DNA of 6,436 nt. Origin: Methanobacteriaceae archaeon. Its GTDB lineage: Archaea; Methanobacteriota; Methanobacteria; Methanobacteriales; Methanobacteriaceae. The DNA lies in contig JAUYBK010000078.1 of the NCBI GenBank assembly GCA_030693105.1, positions 1 through 6,436 on the forward strand, written 5' to 3'. The notes beneath the pieces were generated by a model. The model made no database searches and had not been told where the DNA came from. It saw only the letters and a program-made list of their open reading frames with translations. The position numbers were made by a program, and so were the translations under genes. Below, one piece after another: positions 1 through 6,318 of the stretch. How positions within the stretch are numbered: position 1 is the first letter of the stretch; every line of letters starts with the position of its first letter.

Positions 1-803
1 AAACAAGGTTTAATTTTACCTTCGGGGGTTATACGGAGTCGAGTACAGTTTTGGCAAAACTGAGTGTTATCCATAGGACGCACCACCTCAATTTCACCAC
101 CTTCCAGGAAGTATTTCTTACGATCCTGCATGAAGCGCCTTTTTTTCACTTTATCTGACAATTCTTCCAGTTCCATTTCTAAACTGTTCATTTCAAAGTG
201 ATAATCGTCAAAAAAGTCAGCATCAGGACAGTTTTCAGTTTTGAGAAGTTCAATAAGTTGTAAGACCACTCCCTGGTCTCGGCAAAAGTGGAACATATCC
301 CATATTTCGTGGTCATTAACACCTTTCATAACTACCATGTTCACCTTTACAGGATAAAGTCCAGCTTCTACGGCAGCTTTAATACCATTTTTAGCCATTT
401 CTAGGTAATCCCTTTTGGTTATGAAGTGATAAGTCTGGGGGTTGAGGGTGTCAAAACTCACGTTAACGCGGCTAAGCCCAGCTTTTACCAATTCTTCGGC
501 ATATTTATCGAGTAAAGTTCCATTGGTAGTTAAAGAAACGTCTTTAAACCCAAGAGACGATATTTTATCCACTATCTCAACCACGTCCTCCCGGATAAGT
601 GGTTCCCCCCCGGAAAGTCTGATCTTATCCACTCCAATTCGACGAGCAACCGTAGCTATTTTGAATATTTCATCTGCTGTCATCTCGTACTCTTGTGGGA
701 TGATACCGTCGTGGTGGCAATAGAAACATCGGACGTTGCAGCGATTGGTTATAGATATCCGAAGGGATATTATGGGTCGCTGGTAGTTATCGGTTACTTT
801 CAT
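1..803 (-). CDS. moaA: GTP 3',8-cyclase MoaA, copy 1 (C-terminus cut by window edge)
   Basis: This is a radical-SAM enzyme that converts GTP to 3',8-cyclo-7,8-dihydro-GTP, the first step of molybdopterin synthesis, acting with MoaC in the cytoplasm. I translated 267 codons from the ATG at 801-803; the reading frame stays open to the left edge, so roughly the last 40 residues are missing. The SAM-cluster motif CNVRCFYC puts cysteines at 22, 26 and 29, preceded by Arg15. SGGEP lies at about 64-68. The C-terminal cluster motif C-x2-C-x13-C (FCQNC...KPC) ends at residue 267, and the two substrate-contact arginines are in CTRLR. The protein aligns without gaps to the second copy at 4367-5296, with about 194 of 267 residues identical by hand count. 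Its start overlaps the end of the upstream mobB by 17 bases in another frame, which suggests one transcript and translational coupling. I see no strong ribosome binding site of its own. Confidence 0.95.
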   Translation of the reverse strand, partial: MKVTDNYQRPIISLRISITNRCNVRCFYCHHDGIIPQEYEMTADEIFKIATVARRIGVDKIRLSGGEPLIREDVVEIVDKISSLGFKDVSLTTNGTLLDKYAEELVKAGLSRVNVSFDTLNPQTYHFITKRDYLEMAKNGIKAAVEAGLYPVKVNMVVMKGVNDHEIWDMFHFCRDQGVVLQLIELLKTENCPDADFFDDYHFEMNSLEMELEELSDKVKKRRFMQDRKKYFLEGGEIEVVRPMDNTQFCQNCTRLRITPEGKIKPC

Positions 804-1497
804 ATTGTATTGTTAGCTCGATTTTTTCAGTTTCAATTTCCTTATCTTTTATTTTAAGGGCACTTACCATTCCCAGGAAAGTGTTTTTAACAAATTTTTG
901 GACGAAAGGGTTTAATGGGACTACTTCCCCGTTTATAACGAGTACAGCGTCGGAAATTTTCTTCATGACACAGACATCTTCTTTAATTTCTCCCCTCACT
1001 ACGGCCTGGGCCATCTCAAGACATCCGGAGTATCCACAATCCTTACAATCCATGTTACTCAGCTTTCCAAAGCTCCTCTCTTCCACCAAGTCCGCCAAAT
1101 CAGCCACGTCCGAACTGTCCAGTTCTCGCACGTCCACTTGAACCAGAGTTAAGGCCCCTTCCAGGGGCGAAGTGGCTATTTTAGCGTAATCAGCCGTTTT
1201 ATATCCTTCTAAAATCAAGAAGTCCAGGGTTTTAAGACACTCGACACTGGTGATAATCTTTTCCAGGTCGGTACTCTCGTTGGTGATGAAGAAGGTTTCT
1301 TCGCCACCTGCTCCCACTACTAACTGGGCTCCTGCTTCGCGGTGCTTCCAAGTGTCTTTCTCTTCCAAGTCCAGTTTAACGTGGGTGTGTTTAACAGTAC
1401 CTACTCTAAAACCTCTTCTAACCAGCTCACTCACCAAAATGGTTACCAGAGCGGTCTTACCCGTATTCTTAGTACCAGCTACTGACACGATCTTCAT
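787..1497 (-). CDS. mobB: MobB-type GTPase fused to a four-cysteine Fe-S domain, copy 1
   Basis: MobB proteins are P-loop GTPases that assist MobA in making the guanine-dinucleotide form of the molybdenum/tungsten cofactor. The 236-residue protein has a Walker A motif GTKNTGKT at 8-15 and typical MobB sequence after it (VGTVKHTH, KDTWKHREAGA, ILEGYK), which makes up about residues 1-145. A second domain follows with cysteines at 151, 154, 159 and 176. Their spacing, C-x2-C-x4-C-x16-C with CG..GC, matches the small 4Fe-4S domain known from RnfB and the corrinoid Fe-S protein. A tail follows with PLNPFVQ at about 194-200 and LGMVSALK near 208-215. I chose the ATG at 1495-1497 because AGGTG sits six bases upstream; an upstream in-frame GTG at 1504-1506 falls inside that ribosome binding site. 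The gene leads a mobB-moaA operon and is divergent from the formate dehydrogenase gene. The MobB role is secure by family; the role of the Fe-S domain is unknown to me. Confidence 0.9.
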   Translation of the reverse strand: MKIVSVAGTKNTGKTALVTILVSELVRRGFRVGTVKHTHVKLDLEEKDTWKHREAGAQLVVGAGGEETFFITNESTDLEKIITSVECLKTLDFLILEGYKTADYAKIATSPLEGALTLVQVDVRELDSSDVADLADLVEERSFGKLSNMDCKDCGYSGCLEMAQAVVRGEIKEDVCVMKKISDAVLVINGEVVPLNPFVQKFVKNTFLGMVSALKIKDKEIETEKIELTIQYESNR

Positions 1498-1503
1498 TCT
1501 TAA

Positions 1504-1508
1504 CACCT
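1504..1508 (-). promoter_or_regulatory. Ribosome binding site of mobB copy 1
   Basis: On the minus strand this reads AGGTG, six bases before the ATG at 1497. It is complementary to the 3' end of methanogen 16S rRNA. It decides the start: the in-frame GTG at 1504-1506 is part of the site and so cannot be the start codon. Confidence 0.75.
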
Positions 1509-1536
1509 ACTTTCCTTACCTCTTAAAATCTTGCTT

Positions 1537-1549
1537 AAAAACTATATAG
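1537..1549 (+). promoter_or_regulatory. TATA box of the divergent fdhA / mobB promoter region
   Basis: The stretch AAAAACTATATAG looks like an archaeal BRE plus TATA box on the plus strand. It would start transcription near 1570, leaving a leader of about 30 bases before the ATG at 1600. The core CTATATAG (1542-1549) is a perfect palindrome, so it could also serve minus-strand transcription of mobB, with a start near 1520 that keeps the mobB ribosome binding site. The purine-rich BRE-like flank is on the plus-strand side, which favours fdhA. A second TATA-like stretch, TATAAAAAA at 1576-1584, is an alternative that would give an almost leaderless message starting near 1606. All start sites are inferred from spacing. 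Confidence 0.5.
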
Positions 1550-1599
1550 GTAAAGGGGGTTATTCATCATATCTGTATAAAAAAATTCTTAAGATCAAC

Positions 1600-4284
1600 A
1601 TGAAAGAAAACATGGTTACCATAAAAATCGATGGTACACCCGTTAAAGCTAAAAAAGGGGCTACCGTACTTGAAACTGCTATTAAAAACGACATTTACAT
1701 TCCTAATCTTTGTCACAGCTCTCAGTTAGATCCATGGGGGGCTTGCAGACTTTGCATGGTGGAAAACCAGGAAGGTCGGCTGATAACTTCCTGTGAAGCC
1801 AGAGTAGAAGATGGAATGGAAATTGTAACAGAATCTGATGAAATAAACCGGGTCAGAATCTTGGTAGCTCAGTTGTTAATTGCCAACCACGAAATGGACT
1901 GCCTTACCTGCGCCCAGGATGACCATTGCCAGCTTCAAGAAGTCACTTCTTATCTGGGAATACAAAAAGAACATTTGAATAATTTGAGGCGCAAGGTTGT
2001 TGAAATTCCTGTTGATGATTCTAATCCCTTTTTCGTAAGAGACCTCAAAAAATGCGTCCTTTGTGGAATATGCGTCCGGGTATGTAACGAAGTTTTAGGT
2101 GTTAATGCGGTGGGCTTTGGCTTCAGGGGCTACGAGACCAAAATCACCACCTTCCAGGACAAGCCCCTTCTTGAATCTAACTGTGTATCATGTGGAGAAT
2201 GCGTAGTAGCATGTCCTGTGGGAGCATTAGTGCCTAAAGAAAACCTTAAACCTTCAAGGGAAGTTAAAACCACTTGCACCTACTGCGGGGTGGGATGCGG
2301 ATTATACTTGGGGGTAAGAGGCCAGGAAATCATCAGTGCCAGAGGAGACCCAGAACACCCCTTAAGCCAGGGTAACTTATGTGTAAAAGGGAGACATGGT
2401 TTTAACTTTGTTAACGATCCTGACAGGTTAACCAAACCCCTAATAAAAAAGAATGGTGTTTTTTTAGAGGTTGAATGGGATGAAGCCTTAGAATTTGCCA
2501 CACGGAAACTATCAAAGTATAAAGGAGATACTTTTGCAGCAATATCATCAGCAAGATGCACTAACGAGGATAACTATCTCCTGCAAAAATTCACTAGACT
2601 AGTCATGGGTACCAATAATGTTGATAACTCGGCACGTTCATGCCACGCACCATCAGTAGCCGCACTGGCAAAAAGCCTTGGAAGCGGAGCTATGAGTAAT
2701 TCTATTGATGAAATCCCAAATGCAGAATGTCTTTTCTTAATTGGAACCAATCCCACTGATAGTTACCCGGTTTTAAGTATGAGAATAATGGATGCCGTTA
2801 AAAACGGAGCTAAAATTATCGTAGCCGATCCGAGAAATATAGACATAGCTCGCTATGCAAATATAACCATCAGGCACAACCCCGGAACCGATGTTGTTCT
2901 TATAATGGGTATGATAAGGGTAATAGTTGATGAAAATCTCATGGACATTGAATTCATCCAGGAAAGATGTGAAAATTATGATGAATTACTGAAATCACTA
3001 GAAAAATTCGACCTGGAAACTGTGGAAGAAATAACCGGAGTCGGTCCGGAAAATATCACAGAAGCAGCAAGATTATACGCCACCACAGAACCAGCAGCCA
3101 TATTTTATTCTCTGGGAATAACGGAACACTCACACGGAACTGATAATGTTTTTGCGTTATCTAACCTGGCTTTAATAACTGGAAACTTTGGTAAACCATA
3201 TGCGGGGGTTAATCCTATTCGGGGACAGAATAACGTCCAGGGTTCATGTGATATGGGATGTTTACCAGATATATATCCGGGTTATCAGAAAGTCACGGAC
3301 CCAGAAGCCCAGAAGAAATTCGAAAAAGCCTGGAATTCTGAACTCAGCCCCAACGGGGGTTTGAAAATGCCAGAGATGATGGAAGCCGCAAGGAAAGGTG
3401 AAGTTAAAGCCATGTACATTATGGGTGAAAACCCTGCATTATCAGAACCGGACTGCTCCAACATTGTTCGGGCTCTGGAATCAACTGAATTTTTAATTGT
3501 TCAAGATCTTTTCATGACTGAAACTGCTATTAAGGCAGACATGGTCTTACCTGGAGCTTCTTTTGCTGAGAAAGAGGGCACATTTGCCAATGCAGACCGA
3601 AGGGTGCAGAGAGTTCGGCAGGCGGTTAAACCTGTGGGTGAATCCAAACCGGACTGGCAAATCATCGCGAAAATAGCTCAGAAAATGGGGGATGATGGCT
3701 TTGATTATGGGAGTTCTGAGGATGTAGCTGCTGAAATAGCAAGTTTGGCTCCAATATATGGTGGAATGCTTTATTCATGTCTGGAAGAGGACAGTAAACA
3801 ATGGCCATGTTACCATGAAGAGCATGAAGGTACCCCTATTCTCCACCGAGATCAGTTTTCCACAGAAAATGGAAAAGCAAAGTTCATTCCATTAAGTTAC
3901 CGACCCCCGGCGGAGTTACCAGATGAAGAATATCCATTGGTGCTTACTACTGGACGCCGGATTTTCCATTATCACACCAGTACCATGACTGGTGCAACCA
4001 AGGGTCTTAAAGAACTCTATGATCGTGACCCTGTGGAGATAAGCCCTGAAGATGCGCAAAAAATTGGTCTGAATGAGGGTGATTGGGTATGGGTTATTTC
4101 CCGAAGGGGAAAAATCAAATCCCTCGTGGAAATCACTGAACGATCACCATTGGGTCTTGTTTTCATGGCATTCCACTCAGAAGATACTAAGACCAACATA
4201 ATAACCAGCCCTGCTTGTGATCCAGTTACAAAAACTCCTGAATTCAAATATTGTGTAGTTAGAATTGAGAAGTGCACTGAATGA
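1600..4284 (+). CDS. fdhA: Formate dehydrogenase catalytic subunit with NuoG-like N-terminal Fe-S module
   Basis: This is a molybdopterin oxidoreductase of the FdhF/FdhA family that interconverts formate and CO2 using a Mo- or W-bis-MGD cofactor, probably in the cytoplasm because no signal peptide is visible. With the ATG at 1600 it has 894 residues. In order: a 2Fe-2S domain (Cys 38, 49, 52, 65), a NuoG-type His-Cys3 cluster (His97, Cys101, 104, 110), two ferredoxin clusters (Cys 152, 155, 158, 162 and 195, 198, 201, 205), then the catalytic domain with its own 4Fe-4S motif (Cys 226, 229, 233, 261). The active site carries Cys348-His349, with codon TGC rather than the TGA of selenoproteins, and Arg541 in NPIRGQNNVQG, as expected of a formate dehydrogenase. 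Length and layout resemble the clostridial NAD(P)-linked enzyme more than the roughly 680-residue F420-linked methanogen FdhA. No FdhB, NuoF or NuoE partner is in view. A TTG at 1531 precedes the TATA box and is unlikely; ATG 1612 is a real alternative start. Confidence 0.9.
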   Translation: MKENMVTIKIDGTPVKAKKGATVLETAIKNDIYIPNLCHSSQLDPWGACRLCMVENQEGRLITSCEARVEDGMEIVTESDEINRVRILVAQLLIANHEMDCLTCAQDDHCQLQEVTSYLGIQKEHLNNLRRKVVEIPVDDSNPFFVRDLKKCVLCGICVRVCNEVLGVNAVGFGFRGYETKITTFQDKPLLESNCVSCGECVVACPVGALVPKENLKPSREVKTTCTYCGVGCGLYLGVRGQEIISARGDPEHPLSQGNLCVKGRHGFNFVNDPDRLTKPLIKKNGVFLEVEWDEALEFATRKLSKYKGDTFAAISSARCTNEDNYLLQKFTRLVMGTNNVDNSARSCHAPSVAALAKSLGSGAMSNSIDEIPNAECLFLIGTNPTDSYPVLSMRIMDAVKNGAKIIVADPRNIDIARYANITIRHNPGTDVVLIMGMIRVIVDENLMDIEFIQERCENYDELLKSLEKFDLETVEEITGVGPENITEAARLYATTEPAAIFYSLGITEHSHGTDNVFALSNLALITGNFGKPYAGVNPIRGQNNVQGSCDMGCLPDIYPGYQKVTDPEAQKKFEKAWNSELSPNGGLKMPEMMEAARKGEVKAMYIMGENPALSEPDCSNIVRALESTEFLIVQDLFMTETAIKADMVLPGASFAEKEGTFANADRRVQRVRQAVKPVGESKPDWQIIAKIAQKMGDDGFDYGSSEDVAAEIASLAPIYGGMLYSCLEEDSKQWPCYHEEHEGTPILHRDQFSTENGKAKFIPLSYRPPAELPDEEYPLVLTTGRRIFHYHTSTMTGATKGLKELYDRDPVEISPEDAQKIGLNEGDWVWVISRRGKIKSLVEITERSPLGLVFMAFHSEDTKTNIITSPACDPVTKTPEFKYCVVRIEKCTE

Positions 4285-4315
4285 GTTAATAAAGGAATAA
4301 ACGGGAAATAATCAT

Positions 4316-4337
4316 CTTTTTAAGCTATTTTAAAAAG
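4316..4337. terminator. Terminator between convergent fdhA and moaA copy 2
   Basis: A perfect eight-base inverted repeat (CTTTTTAA, six-base loop, TTAAAAAG) lies 31 bases after the fdhA stop and 29 bases before the moaA stop on the opposite strand. Its arms give T-rich tracts on both strands, so it could end transcription in both directions, as archaeal oligo-T terminators do. Another T tract at 4357-4361 would serve fdhA. The rest of 4285-4366 holds nothing else I can identify. Confidence 0.5.
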
Positions 4338-4366
4338 TCATAATTCTCATGAATAATTTTTAACAA

Positions 4367-5296
4367 TTAACAACCATAATACGGTTCGCGGTTGGTTATT
4401 GCCTCTAAAAATAGTTTTTCAAGTTTTTCATCTGATTCACCACTTCGAATAGGTTTCATCAGATCCACCAGATTGTCATTTCTAAGTAAACAGGGTTTGA
4501 GTTTCCCTTCAGGGGTTATTCTGAGACGGGTGCAGTTTTTACAGAATTCAGTGTTGTCCATTGGTCGGACTACTTCAATTTCCCCGTCTTCTATGAAGTA
4601 CTTCTTCCGGTCCTGCATGAAGGCACGGGTCTTAACATCAGTAGCTTTTTCTTTAAGCTCTTTTTCTATAATATTCATGTCGTAGTGGTAATCTTCGAAG
4701 AAATCAGAATCAGGACAGCTTTCTGTTTTCAAAAGCTCAATAATCTGTAAAATAGCTCCATTCTCTTTACAGAACTGGAACATATCCCATATTTCACGGT
4801 GGTTCAATCCTTTCATAACCACCATGTTAACTTTCACCGGGTACAGCCCCACATCTGCTGCCTTCTTTATACCTTTTTTCACCTGTTCAATGTAATTACT
4901 TTTAGTTATAAAGCGATAAGTCTGGGGATTCAGAGTATCGAAACTAACATTAACCCTGTTCAAACCAGCATTTTTAAGTGGAAGTGCATATTCTTCAAGT
5001 AATGTTCCATTAGTGGTGATGGAAACATCCTGGAATCCTAATGAAGATATTCTATTAACAATATCGACAATATCTTCTCTTATGAGTGGTTCTCCTCCAG
5101 AGAGTCGGATCTTTTTTATTTCAATGTTCTTGGCGATTTGAGAAATTCTTTCGATTTCCGGAGGGGTCATCTCGTATTCCTGTGGAAGTATACCATCATG
5201 ATGGCAGTAAAAGCAGTTTATGTTGCATCTGTTGGTTATGGATATTCGCAGGGAGATAATTGGCCTCTGGAAGTTATCAGTCTTCAAATCAGTCAT
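4367..5296 (-). CDS. moaA: GTP 3',8-cyclase MoaA, copy 2 (complete)
   Basis: This is a second radical-SAM GTP cyclase for molybdopterin synthesis, 309 residues long, a little shorter than typical bacterial MoaA of about 330. The SAM-cluster cysteines are 24, 28 and 31 in CNINCFYC, with Arg17 before them. SGGEP is at 66-70. The C-terminal substrate cluster uses Cys 252, 255 and 269, with Arg257 and Arg259 in CTRLR. These features match characterised MoaA, so I expect it to be active. The last three residues are Tyr-Gly-Cys, where many MoaA proteins end in Gly-Gly. The start ATG (5294-5296) is preceded by GGATG seven bases upstream, a weak ribosome binding site. The upstream mobB ends 87 bases away on the same strand. 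That AT-rich gap could hold a weak internal promoter (a TTTAAAAT-like stretch near 5320), but cotranscription with mobB is simpler. The gene is convergent with fdhA. Confidence 0.95.
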   Translation of the reverse strand: MTDLKTDNFQRPIISLRISITNRCNINCFYCHHDGILPQEYEMTPPEIERISQIAKNIEIKKIRLSGGEPLIREDIVDIVNRISSLGFQDVSITTNGTLLEEYALPLKNAGLNRVNVSFDTLNPQTYRFITKSNYIEQVKKGIKKAADVGLYPVKVNMVVMKGLNHREIWDMFQFCKENGAILQIIELLKTESCPDSDFFEDYHYDMNIIEKELKEKATDVKTRAFMQDRKKYFIEDGEIEVVRPMDNTEFCKNCTRLRITPEGKLKPCLLRNDNLVDLMKPIRSGESDEKLEKLFLEAITNREPYYGC

Positions 5297-5383
5297 ATGA
5301 GTTCATCCAATAAGTGTAATTTTAAATTTAATTTATCAACAAATCTAGTGAAACGGCATTAAGTTAATTGGAATTTTAGAATT

Positions 5384-6100
5384 TCAGTCTTTAATATTTC
5401 TAATCCATAATTCTATTTTTCCGCTGAATTCTTTATTATCGCTTACGTCATCAGTTTTAAGAGTACTAATCATTCCCATAACACTTTTTTTAATGAAATC
5501 CTGCACAAAAGGATTAAGTGGAATTTTCACGTCACCAATGTAAAGCTCCACTTCCCTTAATTTTCTCATTTTGCAGGACTCTTCTGATGCATCGCCTTTG
5601 ACAATGGCTTTAGCCATTTCCAAACAGTCTTCAAAACTGCATTCACCACAATTTGCTCCGGGAACAATATCATATGTTCGTTTTTCAACCAGATCAACAA
5701 GTGAAACAATATCTTCCGGTTTAGATTGGAAAACATCAATGTTGGTGATGGTAAAATCATCTTCTGTCTCAGAAGTAGTTGAAATTTTAGGGTAATTCTC
5801 GAATTTGAAACCTTCAATCACCACATAATCCAGTTCTTGAGTGTTCCCAATTATTTTAAGGATTTTTTCCAAGGGGAGTTGTTCATTTACAATAAAGAAG
5901 GTGCTCTTTCCAGAACCAACTACCATCTTTGCTCCTGCTTCCCGGTGTTTCCAAGTGTCTTTACCTTCCAAGTCAAAGTCATGGTGAGTGTGCTTAATAG
6001 TTCCTACTTTGAAACCTCGGTTAACCAGTTCCTTCACTATCCTGGTTACTAGGGTTGTTTTACCAGTGTTTTTTGTTCCCACAACTGCTAATATCTTCAT
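5384..6100 (-). CDS. mobB: MobB-type GTPase fused to a four-cysteine Fe-S domain, copy 2
   Basis: This is the paralog of the mobB at 787-1497, 238 residues, predicted to assist synthesis of the guanine-dinucleotide cofactor used by enzymes such as formate dehydrogenase. Walker A GTKNTGKT is at 8-15, followed by VGTIKHTH, KDTWKHREAGA and VIEGFKF. By hand count 44 of the first 60 residues match copy 1. The Fe-S domain has cysteines at 151, 154, 159 and 176, the same numbers and spacing as copy 1 (C-x2-C-x4-C-x16-C). The residues between them differ (CGECSFEDC against CKDCGYSGC), so the cysteines are the conserved part. The tail again has PLNPFVQ (194-200) and a GMISTLK segment. The ATG at 6098-6100 has AGGGTG five bases upstream. 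The gene is AT-richer than copy 1. It probably heads an operon with the moaA at 4367-5296. Confidence 0.9.
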   Translation of the reverse strand: MKILAVVGTKNTGKTTLVTRIVKELVNRGFKVGTIKHTHHDFDLEGKDTWKHREAGAKMVVGSGKSTFFIVNEQLPLEKILKIIGNTQELDYVVIEGFKFENYPKISTTSETEDDFTITNIDVFQSKPEDIVSLVDLVEKRTYDIVPGANCGECSFEDCLEMAKAIVKGDASEESCKMRKLREVELYIGDVKIPLNPFVQDFIKKSVMGMISTLKTDDVSDNKEFSGKIELWIRNIKD

Positions 6101-6105
6101 GATTG

Positions 6106-6111
6106 CACCCT
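6106..6111 (-). promoter_or_regulatory. Ribosome binding site of mobB copy 2
   Basis: The minus strand reads AGGGTG, five bases before the ATG at 6100. It is a good match to the anti-Shine-Dalgarno end of archaeal 16S rRNA and supports this start. Confidence 0.7.
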
Positions 6112-6165
6112 TTAGCTAAAAATGATGATTAATAAAATTTTAGATAGTGATTTAAATTCAATTTA

Positions 6166-6174
6166 AATATAAAC
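6166..6174 (-). promoter_or_regulatory. TATA box of the mobB-moaA operon, copy 2
   Basis: Read on the minus strand this is GTTTATATT, close to the archaeal TATA consensus, with the AT-rich flank AATAAA just upstream. Spacing predicts a transcription start near 6145-6148 and a leader of about 45 bases before the ATG at 6100. A second TATA-like site, ACTATATAAGTA at 6237-6248, lies further upstream and may be an alternative promoter or an operator. The whole stretch 6101-6318 is AT-rich and holds no gene that I can support. Confidence 0.5.
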
Positions 6175-6287
6175 TTTATTATTTAATACGGATCCTTGCG
6201 ATGATCTTTAGTTTCTATGGCTACTTAAGTAATGGGACTATATAAGTATTCGAAATATTCATTTGAATTAAAAAATTTGAGTGAGTT

Positions 6288-6298
6288 AAAAAAAAAAA
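6288..6298 (-). terminator. Oligo-T terminator of the gene at the right edge
   Basis: A run of 11 A on the plus strand is a T11 tract on the minus strand, about 20 bases after the stop codon of the transporter gene. Such T runs without a strong hairpin are usual archaeal terminators. It separates that gene from the mobB-moaA operon, which then needs its own promoter. Confidence 0.6.
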
Positions 6299-6318
6299 TT
6301 TATTTATCAATCTCTTTT

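Noticed and set aside
881..1141. Plus-strand open frames of 60-100 codons opposite mobB and moaA (also 442-723, 1250-1549, 4392-4685, 5571-5795, 5837-6052)
   Set aside because: They are antisense to strongly conserved genes, have no recognisable protein features, and are explained by the codon pattern of the real gene.
1498..1506. GTG start three codons upstream for mobB copy 1
   Set aside because: The GTG is part of the AGGTG ribosome binding site that serves the ATG at 1497; copy 2 starts at the equivalent ATG.
1531..1599. Longer fdhA form starting at the TTG at 1531, adding 23 residues
   Set aside because: The TTG lies upstream of the likely TATA box, has no ribosome binding site, and the added residues do not look like the start of a NuoG-type domain.
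2280..2756. Minus-strand open frames inside fdhA (also 4017-4277)
   Set aside because: They lie opposite conserved catalytic-domain sequence and show no family features.
5138..5362. Plus-strand open frame of 74 codons running from within moaA copy 2 into the gap before mobB copy 2
   Set aside because: Most of it is antisense to the radical-SAM core of MoaA and it has no convincing start context.
1..6100. The two moaA-mobB pairs as a sequencing or assembly duplication
   Set aside because: About a quarter of the MoaA residues differ, base composition differs, and the gene spacing differs, so they are real paralogs.
6101..6318. Possible small RNA or small gene in the AT-rich noncoding stretch
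   Set aside because: Only a promoter-like box, short palindromes and a T tract are seen; no stable hairpin series or supported reading frame.
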